64,000 bases of DNA from OLB11 sp041392835 (GCA_041392835.1 JAWKLF010000001.1:496001-560000), one strand, 5' to 3'; positions 28,990-37,392 are shown, counted from the stretch's first letter. The notes: generated by a model from the sequence alone, not told the origin. Program-made: numbers and translations.

Positions 28990-29121
28990 AACTGTTCTTG
29001 ATGTTCTACAATAGCACTGTTCGACATTTGTAAAGTTGTACTGCTATGGGCGCTTTTATAAACCGTATAGATATATCTCCACTCGCACAAGAATAAGCAC
29101 AAATACTGGTGTGGGAAAGGG
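28990..29121 (+). repeat. Long dispersed repeat, copy 3 (3'-truncated)
   Basis: Shares the ACTGTTCTTGATGTTCTACA start, the hairpin region (GTTCGACAT...GTTGTAC, now with two mismatches) and the CACTCGCACAAGAATAAGCA segment. It stops after GGTGTGGGAAAGGG, where other copies continue. It begins 10 nt after the orphan immunity gene. Confidence 0.85.
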
Positions 29122-29182
29122 TCCGCCACCTTTGAAAGAATTACATTAACAAAAACGCCAGGCATTTAACTTAGCGTTTTTG

Positions 29183-29437
29183 TTACTCATAAATATCTTT
29201 TCTATGTCCAAGGTCAATGACATCCACCAAAAGGACATCATCAAAAATATCATATATAATACGATAATCAGCCACACGGATGCGATAACCATCTCTGCCT
29301 TTTAGCTTTTTGCAGCCTTTGGGTCTTGGGTCTTCGGCAAGGCTGTAAATGGCTTCTTTGATATTGGAATAATACGGCTCATTGATTTTTTCAAGAGCTT
29401 TAATGGCTCGTTTCTTTAAGGTTACATTATAAGCCAT
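29183..29437 (-). CDS. RelE/ParE-type toxin
   Basis: 84 residues. The pattern LKKRAIKALEKI, then DPRPKGCKKLKGRDGYRIRV, 'DYRIIYDI' and 'VDVIDLGHRKDIYE' is the classic RelE/ParE toxin fold with its C-terminal GHR(K/R)..Y. RelE members cut mRNA on the ribosome and ParE members poison gyrase; the terminal H-R-K-x-x-x-Y favours RelE. The antitoxin gene upstream ends with a TAATG junction (1-nt overlap), so the two are coupled. A degenerate XRE regulator gene precedes both. Confidence 0.92.
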   Translation of the reverse strand: MAYNVTLKKRAIKALEKINEPYYSNIKEAIYSLAEDPRPKGCKKLKGRDGYRIRVADYRIIYDIFDDVLLVDVIDLGHRKDIYE

Positions 29438-29646
29438 TACTTCGCTTTGCGTTTAGCTTCAATCATTTTAAAGGCAGCATCAATAGGAATAGAAGGCTCA
29501 TTGGATTTTTTAGCTTCGTCATAAAGCTTTATATCTTCCAACTCTTCTAACTCTTCCATAATGGCTTTAAAGTCCTTCATAGGAAGTACCACAGATATTT
29601 TTTTACCTGTGTTGTCTGTGATGTATTGCGGATGTACTGTAAGCAT
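29437..29646 (-). CDS. Antitoxin of the RelE/ParE pair
   Basis: 69 residues. The N-terminal beta-rich part HPQYITDNTGKKISVVLPMK followed by the helix DFKAIMEELEELEDIKLYDE matches Phd/YefM-like and related Bacteroidota antitoxins encoded before RelE toxins. The C-terminal tail is short and charged (IEAKRKAK), as expected for the toxin-binding part. It usually binds the toxin and its own promoter. Coupled to the toxin by a 1-nt overlap; the broken XRE gene ends 8 nt upstream. Confidence 0.85.
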   Translation of the reverse strand: MLTVHPQYITDNTGKKISVVLPMKDFKAIMEELEELEDIKLYDEAKKSNEPSIPIDAAFKMIEAKRKAK

Positions 29647-29653
29647 ATCTAAA

Positions 29654-30020
29654 TTATTTTACTGCAATGTTTTGTTCAAAGAAAGTCTGAAACTTGTTTT
29701 TAGTGAGCATACCCTCAATAATGCAATAGACTGCGTTTTTATCTTCTTCATCCAACTGTCAAATCAACTGTACTTTTTCATTAGCCGTTTTATCTTCCAC
29801 TTTTACCTCTTTGGGCAGTTTATTGTTTGGGTGTACCAATTCATCGATGCTAAGCCCGAAGAATTTAGCCAGTTTGTCAATAACCTCAATTCCAAATTCT
29901 CTTTCGCCCTTTTCCATTTTGGAATAGTTAGACGGATGCACTCCAACAGCGTTGGCTACTTTCCTTTTGCATCAATCCCCGTTCTTCACGGAGTTTTTTT
30001 ATGTTCTTCGCTATATCCAT
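29654..30020 (-). pseudogene. XRE-family regulator, frameshifted and with in-frame TGA
   Basis: From ATG at 30020 the frame reads MDIAKNIKKLREERGLMQKE and goes out of register at GGAAAG. Dropping one A gives EVANAVGVHPSNYSKMEKGE, a complete Cro/C1 helix-turn-helix. The frame then continues to '...KTANEKVQLI', meets TGA at 29759-29761, and reads on as QLDEEDKNAVYCIIEGMLTK to TAA at 29654. The conserved C-terminus of these regulators (LIEQLDEEDK type) shows that the stop is internal. Undamaged it would be 121 residues. It heads the toxin-antitoxin genes, so autoregulation may be lost, or the locus has two sequence errors. Confidence 0.85.
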
Positions 30021-30113
30021 ACTGAATAAAGAATTTAACATCACAAATTTAGTCAAATTGTCCATAATATACAACATTATCATCAACTGTTCGAGATGTT
30101 TTACAATAATACT

Positions 30114-30383
30114 AACTGTTCTTGATGTTCTACAATAGCACTGTACGACATTTGTAATGTTGTACTGCTATGGGTGGTTTTGTAAACCGTATAGATATAT
30201 CTCTACTCGCACAAGAATAAGCACAAATACTGGTGCAGGAAAGGGGAAATTCATTAAGAGATTACACATATAATGCGGATGAAAGATATTAATTTTGATA
30301 TAAAATGAAAAGTGAACATTTTCAAATTATCAATCAGGAATCGAATCGCAGTGTCCCGAAACGGGGACATGGCGGGGAAAAAT
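30114..30383 (+). repeat. Long dispersed repeat, copy 4 (mini-element absent)
   Basis: Complete from ACTGTTCTTGATG to GGCGGGGAAA but lacking the mini-element: it reads TTAATTTTGATATAAAATGAAAAG across the place occupied in copies 1 and 2. Its hairpin is GTACGACAT/ATGTTGTAC, changed on both arms relative to copy 1. A partial tandem of its first 31 nt lies at 30083-30113. Confidence 0.85.
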
Positions 30384-30451
30384 ATTCTGCATAATTGTTT
30401 GGTTTTTGTCATAGAATGCGCTAGTTGGAGGAGGAGAAAAAGACTATCTTA

Positions 30452-31024
30452 CTATTTTGGATTAATCAGTATGCTATGGGATTTATAATTTTTTTGTACG
30501 GATTTATTCATTACATAAATAAAGATGTTAGCATGAAATATTGAATCAGCAATGAATCCATTATAGTTTGTCTCCATGCCATTTATTACCCTTGATTCTT
30601 TTTCTATCAAGCTGAATTTTCCATTTAAACCTTTTTTAAAGAGTCTGTGTTGTAAGTGATTCATAGAATCTAAATAATAAACACTACTTCCAAGAATGCT
30701 AACAAGAGGGATGTTTGTATTAGTTTGAATATAAATTGAACTATCAATATATAATACTAATGCAACAATATTCTTAAATTGATTTGGAATAATTGCTTTG
30801 AAATAGTTGGAACTAAAAAAGGCTTCATTAAATATAGTAATTCCCATTTGTCTTTTATTAGAATCTATATTCCAAACTCTTAAACTATCCTGAAATTCAC
30901 CCAAGGAAAGTACAATGTGATGATTAATCTGCTTTCCACAGTTTCTACCACTATACGTTCGATGGAAAAAATTACAAGAGACTATGCAAGAAGTGATTAG
31001 TAGTAAAGCAATTAATTTTTTCAT
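30452..31024 (-). CDS. Lipoprotein of unknown function, paralogue of the next gene
   Basis: 190 residues from the ATG at 31024, preferred over an ATG 12 nt upstream because it starts MKKLIALLLITSCIVSCNFF, a lipoprotein signal (lipobox IVSC). The middle part, SVYYLDSMNHLQHRLFKKGL and 'GKFSLIEKESRVING', aligns with SIFYLGDKNKLQHVLYKFGK and 'KSEIIHSAGLQVSGI' of the neighbour at 31026-32223, so the two are diverged duplicates. One base separates it from that gene's stop, so they form an operon. No known domain recognised. The interval 30384-30451 before its end is empty. Confidence 0.75.
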   Translation of the reverse strand: MKKLIALLLITSCIVSCNFFHRTYSGRNCGKQINHHIVLSLGEFQDSLRVWNIDSNKRQMGITIFNEAFFSSNYFKAIIPNQFKNIVALVLYIDSSIYIQTNTNIPLVSILGSSVYYLDSMNHLQHRLFKKGLNGKFSLIEKESRVINGMETNYNGFIADSIFHANIFIYVMNKSVQKNYKSHSILINPK

Positions 31025-31025
31025 T

Positions 31026-32223
31026 TTAAGATTCAATATAATTGATATATTCTTGAACAGTCATATTGCTAAATGCATTTAAGTCATTTAATAATATGTC
31101 AATTTGCTGAATTTTTATTGGATCCGTTGTTTTCGCTTTTAATTGATTAAACAAATTTATTAGCTCGGATGATTGAACTGCATTAATTAAATTTTCGCTC
31201 AAATGCATATCATAGTTCATAAGTTTTTCAATAATAGGTTGGCAAATTTGATAAGCTTCATATGTTTGACTCAATAGACCTACATCATCAATGGAATAAA
31301 TATCAGAGAAATTATAATAAAAATCTATATACATATCTGTTTTATCATATCTACTTAGAAAGTTATCCCTAAAATCATATAATTCAAGTAGATCTAATGT
31401 GGGCATGTTGTTATTAGATTGATGATCATAAATTGTCTGACCAGGGCAAGAACCAGGACCAAAATTTGGTTCACAAGTCAACGTTCCATAAATAGGATGA
31501 GCTTGGCAAGATGTATTAGCTACAAAGGCACCACATCCTAGACCACATGAAGAATCAATATTTTTTTGTTTATTCCCTAAGCGTTTATTCTCAAAATTGT
31601 AAATTGCATTTGTTGCTCCTTTTTTATTAATTTCGGTAAACTTGTTTCTTTCGTTAAAGGTTAAAACTATTGTATTCGCATCAAACTCATTTCTCAAATA
31701 GTATGTTAGCGCTTTTGTATTGATGCCAGAAACCTGAAGACCAGCACTGTGTATTATTTCTGATTTACCCTTGCCAAATTTATACAAGACATGTTGTAGT
31801 TTGTTTTTATCCCCAAGATAAAATATGCTATACCCCTTAATTTCATTTGAGTTAAATTCAAATAAATCCTTTGAAGGGAAATTTTTTGTGTAAAACACTA
31901 TACTATAAACCTTTTCTAGTGGTAAGTTATTAAATATGTTTGAATATAACCTATTAAAAACACCTTGTTCAATTTCTCTAACCATGATCATTCCTTTATT
32001 TTTTTCTTCAGATAATTTCCAATACTTACTTTGGATTTTAGTATCAATAAATTTAAAAGTAATAAATTCACTAGGGGATTCTTTACAAGCTTTACAATCT
32101 GTGTTGTCTTTATTACAATTAATAAAAAAAACAGAGGTAGTGATAATTATTAATGCTATTCTAAATGGGGGGGGGGGTAGAAATTTTTGTTCTTCTACCA
32201 AAGAACCTAATAAGATTTTTCAT
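31026..32223 (-). CDS. Lipoprotein behind a poly-C tract, candidate phase-variable gene
   Basis: The long frame encodes a lipoprotein with hydrophobic FRIALIIITTSVFFINC (lipobox FINC), a Cys-rich middle (SSCGLGCGAF, 'CQAHPIYGTLTCEPNFGPGSCPG') and a helical C-terminus. With the 11 C residues present here (32167-32177), the only good ATG (32223, MKNLIRFFGRRTKIS) reads out of frame into a TAG. The long frame could then start only at a TTG (32201). With 10 or 13 C the ATG would read MKNLIRFFGRRTKISTPPPF and on into the signal, giving an ideal basic n-region. This is the layout of a slipped-strand ON/OFF switch, currently OFF. Paralogous to the following lipoprotein. Function unknown. Confidence 0.7.
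32167..32177. repeat. Homopolymer tract of 11 G (C on the coding strand)
   Basis: Eleven consecutive G in very AT-rich DNA, placed between the start codon and the signal peptide core of the lipoprotein gene on the minus strand. Its length decides the reading frame. It is the only such G/C run noticed in the window. Confidence 0.9.
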
Positions 32224-32440
32224 GATATAATTTTTTTTGAAATATGAAGATAATGTAAATAAATGAATTGCAAAATAAACTTGAGTATTTTGAATCCCAA
32301 ACACTTGCAAGTTTGAGGTATGGAAAAGCGCTAGAGCAATTTTCATTCTTCGCGTCTCCACTTCAGACATTACGGTATCAAGCCACGAATCTTGAATGTG
32401 AAAATTTAGAAATAATAGTAAATATATTTAACCTTCGGTA

Positions 32441-32716
32441 TTATTTATCGCTAAAAGTAAGCATAACCATATCGTAAAAGGCTTGCCCTTCATGGCTTAG
32501 AATATTTGTATCTATTACTATTTCAGGCAATATATCAATCAAGGAATTGATACGACCTTCTAAAGTAAGAAACTTATTGATAACCGCTATTCTACGTTCT
32601 TTTAATATACAATAGCCGCTATGAAAATTGCCTTTTTCATAACGAATAGTATAACCAATTTCTTCAAAAAGAGACTCAAATTTTTTTAAGAAGGCGGGTG
32701 TATATTTTATACTCAT
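32441..32716 (-). CDS. Conserved small protein of unknown function
   Basis: 91 residues, soluble, no signal. Sequence MSIKYTPAFLKKFESLFEEI, 'GYTIRYEKGNFHSGYCILKERRIAVINKFLTLEGRINSLIDIL' looks like a compact cytosolic protein conserved in Bacteroidota; I do not recognise a named domain. It is head-to-head with the beta-barrel gene, start codons 12 nt apart. The -7 box of that gene overlaps this gene's start codon, so the two may be co-regulated. Interval 32224-32440 downstream is without a supported gene. Confidence 0.75.
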   Translation of the reverse strand: MSIKYTPAFLKKFESLFEEIGYTIRYEKGNFHSGYCILKERRIAVINKFLTLEGRINSLIDILPEIVIDTNILSHEGQAFYDMVMLTFSDK

Positions 32717-32723
32717 ATATTTG
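32716..32723 (+). promoter_or_regulatory. -7 box directly before the beta-barrel gene start
   Basis: TATATTTG ends 4 nt before the ATG at 32728, so the transcript would be leaderless or nearly so. The first base lies within the start codon of the divergent gene. Confidence 0.5.
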
Positions 32724-32727
32724 CGTT

Positions 32728-33420
32728 ATGAATCGAATGTATCAGAAAGCTAAATTAAAATACTTGTTGCTCTTTCATTTCTTTATGGCCTTTATTTTAT
32801 ACACACCTTGTGCGCAAGCTCAAATTGTAGTTGACGATGATGAACATACATTTTATGGAGGGCTCATAGGTGGTGTAAACTTTACACAAGTAGATGGCGA
32901 TAACTTTGCTGGCTATCATAAGGTAGGCTGGAATGCTGGAGCTGTAATTTATACAAGCCTTGGCGAATCGGTATTTGCCTCTTTAGAGCTCTTGTATGCG
33001 CAGCGTGGTAGTAGAGCAGCACTTAGCCAACTTCCTAAAATGGCCAACGACCAAAGCACAGTATTAGTAGATTATAAAATAAAATTAAACTATGCCGAAG
33101 TGCCAATTCTAATTCATTATTTTGATAAAAAAAGTAATCATATAGGCGCAGGGCTTTCCTATGCACATTTAGTAAGAAGCAAAGAAATATATAAAGATGC
33201 CAATGGGGCTTTGTACGAACAAGATGCCAAGTTATTTCCATTTAGAAAATTTGATATAAACCTCATCATCAATGCCAATGTGCATCTTTGGAAAGGATTC
33301 TATTTCAATCCACGTTTTCAGTATTCACTATTATCAGTTCGCAATGCACATAATTATATAACAGGTCGAGCACAACAATTTAATAATACTTGGGCTTTGC
33401 GTGCCATGTATATTTTTTAA
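32728..33420 (+). CDS. Outer membrane beta-barrel protein (PorT-like family)
   Basis: 230 residues from the ATG at 32728 (MNRMYQKAKLKYLLL), which gives a signal peptide ending CAQAQ. Upstream in-frame codons belong to the promoter. The mature part alternates short amphipathic strands: FYGGLIGGVNFTQ, 'GWNAGAVIYTSL', 'FASLELLYAQRG', 'NYAEVPILIHYF', 'IGAGLSYAHLV', 'GFYFNPRFQYSL'. It ends in the aromatic YIF typical of outer-membrane barrels. This is the 'porin family / outer membrane beta-barrel' group (PF13568-like) of Bacteroidota. Substrate unknown. The cca gene follows 18 nt later. Confidence 0.85.
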   Translation: MNRMYQKAKLKYLLLFHFFMAFILYTPCAQAQIVVDDDEHTFYGGLIGGVNFTQVDGDNFAGYHKVGWNAGAVIYTSLGESVFASLELLYAQRGSRAALSQLPKMANDQSTVLVDYKIKLNYAEVPILIHYFDKKSNHIGAGLSYAHLVRSKEIYKDANGALYEQDAKLFPFRKFDINLIINANVHLWKGFYFNPRFQYSLLSVRNAHNYITGRAQQFNNTWALRAMYIF

Positions 33421-33438
33421 TTGGTACAAAACCTATGC

Positions 33439-34857
33439 ATGGATTTTACATTTAGCACCATAGAACAGCACATCATAGACACTATAGGTCTAGCAGCAGA
33501 TCATTTGGGCCTAGAAGCCTATATCATAGGCGGTTTTGTAAGAGACAAGATAATGCAACGACCTACAAAAGATATAGACATAGTATGTGTGGGCAGCGGT
33601 ATCGACTTGGCGCACCATGTTGCTACTTATTTTAGCCCCAAGCCCTCAGTTTCTTTTTTTAAAAATTTTGGCACAGCCCAACTTAAAATTGATCAACTCG
33701 AAATAGAATTTGTAGGTGCTCGAAAAGAATCCTATGAACAACATAGTCGAAAACCCCATGTAAGCATAGGTAGCCTACAAGATGATCAGCAACGAAGAGA
33801 TTTAACCATCAATGCCTTGGCCATAGGCTTAAATAAAAATAACAAAGGCCAAATCTTAGACCCATTTGAAGGTATAGAAGATATAAAAAATAAAATATTA
33901 AAAACACCTTTAGACCCCGACAAAACATTTATAGACGACCCATTGCGTATGATGCGCACTATTCGTTTTGCAACGCAATTAGCTTTTTCTATCGAATCAG
34001 ATACTTGGCATGCTATAGAAAGAAATAAGGATCGAATACAAATAATAAGTAAAGAAAGAATAGTAGATGAACTTCATAAAATTCTAATGACTACAAAACC
34101 ATCTATAGGCTTCGATTTACTTTTTCAAAGCGGTCTGTTGCATCTTATTTTTCCAAAATTGGCAGCACTATCAGGCGCCGAATATATAGATGGCAAAGGG
34201 CACAAAGATAATTTTTACCATACCATACAAGTGGTTGATAATATTTGCGAACACACAAACAACCTATGGCTGCGATGGAGCGCTCTGCTACATGATATCG
34301 GAAAGCCAGCCACAAAAAAGTTTGAACCACAGCATGGCTGGACCTTTCATGGTCATGAGTGGGTAGGTGCAAAAATGATACCCGGCATATTTAAAGAATT
34401 AAAAATGCCTTTGAATGAAAAAATGAAATACGTTCAAAAATTGGTATTACTACATTTAAGACCCATAAGTTTACAAAAAGAAGATATCACCGATAGTGCT
34501 ATACGAAGACTACTGTTTGATGCTGGCGATGAAGTAGACGATCTCATGACACTGTGTGCTGCAGACATTACCTCCAAAAATGAACGCAAAGTAAAGCAGT
34601 TCAAAGAAAATCTAAAGCTTGTATCAGAAAAAATGGTTCAGGTAGAAGAAAAAGACAAAATAAGAAATTGGCAACCACCCATTACTGGCGAAATCATTAT
34701 GGAAACCTTTGGCTTAAGCCCTTCCAAGCCAGTAGGCATTATAAAAGATGCTGTAAGAGAAGCTATTTTGGATGGCAAAATTTCAAATCAATATGAAGAT
34801 GCTTTTGCATATATGATACAAAAAGCAAAGGAACTCAATATAGAGCCTAAAGAATAA
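33439..34857 (+). CDS. cca: CCA tRNA nucleotidyltransferase / HD-domain protein
   Basis: 472 residues from the ATG at 33439. The nucleotidyltransferase signature GGFVRD (31-36) and DID (45-47) lies at the N-terminus. The RRDLTINALAI motif (about 119-129) and DPLRMMRTIRFA (about 167-178) are class II CCA-enzyme landmarks. An HD phosphohydrolase domain follows with LLHDIGKP (about 283-290). The enzyme adds or repairs the 3' CCA end of tRNAs. It starts shortly after the beta-barrel gene and may be read with it. Confidence 0.95.
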   Translation: MDFTFSTIEQHIIDTIGLAADHLGLEAYIIGGFVRDKIMQRPTKDIDIVCVGSGIDLAHHVATYFSPKPSVSFFKNFGTAQLKIDQLEIEFVGARKESYEQHSRKPHVSIGSLQDDQQRRDLTINALAIGLNKNNKGQILDPFEGIEDIKNKILKTPLDPDKTFIDDPLRMMRTIRFATQLAFSIESDTWHAIERNKDRIQIISKERIVDELHKILMTTKPSIGFDLLFQSGLLHLIFPKLAALSGAEYIDGKGHKDNFYHTIQVVDNICEHTNNLWLRWSALLHDIGKPATKKFEPQHGWTFHGHEWVGAKMIPGIFKELKMPLNEKMKYVQKLVLLHLRPISLQKEDITDSAIRRLLFDAGDEVDDLMTLCAADITSKNERKVKQFKENLKLVSEKMVQVEEKDKIRNWQPPITGEIIMETFGLSPSKPVGIIKDAVREAILDGKISNQYEDAFAYMIQKAKELNIEPKE

Positions 34858-34867
34858 AATAACTAAG

Positions 34868-34901
34868 TTTGTAAAAAATAGGATTAGAAAAAGTAAATTT
34901 G
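34868..34901 (+). promoter_or_regulatory. Promoter of the pRiA4b ORF3-like gene
   Basis: TTTG (34868-34871), a 22-nt spacer, and TAAATTTG (34894-34901), close to the Bacteroidota consensus. The -7 box ends 4 nt before the ATG, which implies a leaderless mRNA. Confidence 0.55.
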
Positions 34902-34905
34902 AATC

Positions 34906-35475
34906 ATGTCATTAATTACATTTAAAATTAGCTGGGAAGAGGACGATACTATATTTAGAATAATTGAAGCGCTATCTGGACAAAGCTATTATGAATTACA
35001 CGAAGGCATTAAAAAACATTTTCAATTGCCCACAGATATGCATGCAATACTATACGTATTAAATTCAAGAGGCATTAAAGAACGAAAATTAGACAGCACT
35101 GTAGAAAAAAATAAAAAAGATGCCGAATCTTTATCTATGAAAAAAACGCCAATTGGTGCTCTACTACAAGACCCGCATCAGCAATTTGAATATGTGTGTG
35201 AACATATCAAAAAATGGACTTTTACAATTGACACAATAGCACTGAGCGAAGAACAACAATTAGCTATTGAGTACCCTTTGTGTGTAAAATCGGAAGGTAT
35301 TTCGCCAAGCTTATTAGGTGCAGTGCCAGATGCTAATAAAGATGCCGTGATGGAAATAGAAGAAAAATACGACCTTGGCAATGCAGATGGTTTTGGTGAC
35401 GAAGGAGATGATACAGCCGAAGATGCTGATGAATTTATGAATGATGAAGATGCATCATTTTCAGAAGAAATATAA
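34906..35475 (+). CDS. pRiA4b ORF-3-like protein with acidic tail
   Basis: 189 residues. The N-terminal 'LITFKISWEEDDTIFRIIEALSGQSYYELHEGIKKHFQLP' resembles the start of the plasmid pRiA4b ORF-3/IS1096 TnpR-like fold, in which a K-I-x-L..I-x-R-x-I-E...T-F-x-x-L strand-helix unit recurs. The last 45 residues are strongly acidic (FGDEGDDTAEDADEFMNDED). Function unknown; this protein commonly precedes miaA in Bacteroidota, which starts 11 nt later. Family assignment is by eye. Confidence 0.65.
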   Translation: MSLITFKISWEEDDTIFRIIEALSGQSYYELHEGIKKHFQLPTDMHAILYVLNSRGIKERKLDSTVEKNKKDAESLSMKKTPIGALLQDPHQQFEYVCEHIKKWTFTIDTIALSEEQQLAIEYPLCVKSEGISPSLLGAVPDANKDAVMEIEEKYDLGNADGFGDEGDDTAEDADEFMNDEDASFSEEI

Positions 35476-35486
35476 GTGTCAACAAC

Positions 35487-36371
35487 ATGAAGCAATTAAT
35501 CATCATAGGAGGTGCTACCGCTTCAGGAAAAACAAATTTAGCAATACAGTTAGCTACTTATTTTCAAACTAACATCCTTTCCTGCGATAGCAGACAGTGC
35601 TATAAAGAGCTAAGCATTGGCGTAGCCAAACCGAGTATAGAAGAGTTAAATCAAATACCACATTTTTTTATCAACTCGCATAGTATTCACCAAGAGGTCA
35701 ATGTAGGCATTTTTGAACAATATGCGTTACAGGCCTTAGACACTATTTTTCAAAAAAATGATTATGCCATAGCCGTAGGTGGAACGGGTTTGTATATTAA
35801 AGCCTTGCAACAGGGCATAGACGCTATGCCACCCATAGACGCTAAGCTAAAAGAAGAAATAGAAAAAAAATATGAAACCATAGGCTTACAATGGTTGCAA
35901 GAAACACTACAACAAAACGACCCTCTGGCTTTTGATTCTATAGACATTCATAATCCTCATAGAATGCTTCGGGCACTTATTTTTTTTCTTACACACAAGC
36001 AATCTATTATCACATTTCAAAAAAAAAGCTTCAAACAAAGACCTTTTAAAACAACCCTTTTCACTATTGCTATAGAACGAGAAACATTATATGGGCGCAT
36101 CAATAATAGAGTAGAGCATATGATGCAACTTGGATTGCTAGAGGAGGCCAAAGACTTGTATGCATATAAAAATATAAAAGCATTACAAACTGTAGGATAC
36201 ACAGAGTTGTTTGACTACTTAGATAAAAAATATACGTTGGCAGAAGCCATAGAAAAAATAAAACAACACACACGCCAATATGCCAAAAGACAAAATACAT
36301 GGTTTGCACATCAAACACAAAGCATACAAATAAAAGAGTACAATGAAATACTAAGTTTTTTGAAAACATAG
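35487..36371 (+). CDS. miaA: tRNA dimethylallyltransferase
   Basis: 294 residues. P-loop GATASGKT (9-16), the catalytic-region DSRQ (34-37; substrate tRNA binding), the AVGGTGLYI motif and a C-terminal QTVGYTELFDYL with 'IKQHTRQYAKRQNTWF' are diagnostic for MiaA. It transfers a dimethylallyl group to N6 of A37 in tRNAs reading U-starting codons. Probably cotranscribed with the preceding gene. Interval 36372-36435 contains a TATATTTG -7 box (36422-36429) for the next gene. Confidence 0.97.
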   Translation: MKQLIIIGGATASGKTNLAIQLATYFQTNILSCDSRQCYKELSIGVAKPSIEELNQIPHFFINSHSIHQEVNVGIFEQYALQALDTIFQKNDYAIAVGGTGLYIKALQQGIDAMPPIDAKLKEEIEKKYETIGLQWLQETLQQNDPLAFDSIDIHNPHRMLRALIFFLTHKQSIITFQKKSFKQRPFKTTLFTIAIERETLYGRINNRVEHMMQLGLLEEAKDLYAYKNIKALQTVGYTELFDYLDKKYTLAEAIEKIKQHTRQYAKRQNTWFAHQTQSIQIKEYNEILSFLKT

Positions 36372-36435
36372 AAAGCACTATATAAACAAGCCCTTTACTT
36401 TAACAATTCTAAACCTTGCCTTATATTTGTAAACC

Positions 36436-37392
36436 ATGGATGCAAATGCTGGCAAAGATGTTTACGATTTGCTCGAAAAATTAATACACACCTCTGAAGA
36501 TATAAAGTCTTCAAACGGTGAAGTGCATATAGCACCACAAACTGATTTTTCGACCGAACAAAACCCTCAAGACTCTCCCAATACTATACGTATTATGGAT
36601 AATGGCTTTGTAAACTTATCCAGAATATTGAGTGAGCAAAAAGCCCTTATCAATCAGTTGCAAGATAAAGTACAAGAATTCTCTACTGTTGTAGAAACAG
36701 AAGCATCTAAACAGGAAGATAAAGCGGTAACACTTGCCGAACTACAAGCCCAGTTAGATAAAAATAATCAGCACATGCTGACACAGTGGCAACTAAAAAT
36801 TAAAGCCGTTGAAGACAATCTACAACATAAAATAGAACAAGCCGCAACTACACAACAAATGAACCTTACATCTCAAGACCATACGCCTAAATGGTTGTTG
36901 CGTCTTGGTATTGCTTTGCTTGTTTTAAATACTTTACTGCTCCTTTGGAATTTGTATTTTTTGTCAAAACAAAATCAGCTTGCAGATAAAAATGCAGCGC
37001 ATTCTACACAAGTCATTGAGCAACCACTAGACCCATCTACAGCGTCTATTCCTATTGTAAATGACAATATTTTAGAAGAAGAGGATACGGAATCTGCTTC
37101 GACAGAAGAGGCACTTATACAAAACCCAGGCAACGAAGAGTCTCAAGCCCCTAACACAGTAAAACAAAGCAATACAAATACGGTAGTATCAACAAATCAA
37201 AATAAAACATCGAACAGTGCTACACTTACGGAACAAGCATCCAAAAAAGTAACAGAGGAAGTAAAAAAAACAGCACCAACAGAAATAAATAATACTACAA
37301 ACAGTCCTATTCCAAAAGAAAATGCTGCGCCCAAGAAAACAACACGCGATACTACCAATTCAAAAAAAGAAGTTTTTTTTGGTGACGATTAA
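36436..37392 (+). CDS. Membrane-anchored coiled-coil protein, unknown function
   Basis: 318 residues. A cytosolic N-terminal half is predicted coiled coil (about 60-140, 'LSEQKALINQLQDKVQEF', 'LAELQAQLDKNNQHML'). One membrane span (about 156-176, WLLRLGIALLVLNTLLLLWN) follows. A disordered Ser/Thr/Asn/Glu-rich tail ends KKEVFFGDD. No enzymatic motif. It precedes an OmpA-like protein by 14 nt, suggesting an envelope-related pair. The -7 box TATATTTG at 36422-36429 ends 6 nt before the ATG. Confidence 0.75.
   Translation: MDANAGKDVYDLLEKLIHTSEDIKSSNGEVHIAPQTDFSTEQNPQDSPNTIRIMDNGFVNLSRILSEQKALINQLQDKVQEFSTVVETEASKQEDKAVTLAELQAQLDKNNQHMLTQWQLKIKAVEDNLQHKIEQAATTQQMNLTSQDHTPKWLLRLGIALLVLNTLLLLWNLYFLSKQNQLADKNAAHSTQVIEQPLDPSTASIPIVNDNILEEEDTESASTEEALIQNPGNEESQAPNTVKQSNTNTVVSTNQNKTSNSATLTEQASKKVTEEVKKTAPTEINNTTNSPIPKENAAPKKTTRDTTNSKKEVFFGDD

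Noticed and set aside
29561..30025. 154-codon plus-strand frame opposite the XRE/antitoxin genes
   Set aside because: It is antisense to genes recognised on the minus strand and is rich in Phe/Ser as such shadows are.
23815..30383. Repeats as a CRISPR array
   Set aside because: Copies are long, irregularly spaced, partly truncated and separated by genes; there are no spacers or cas genes.
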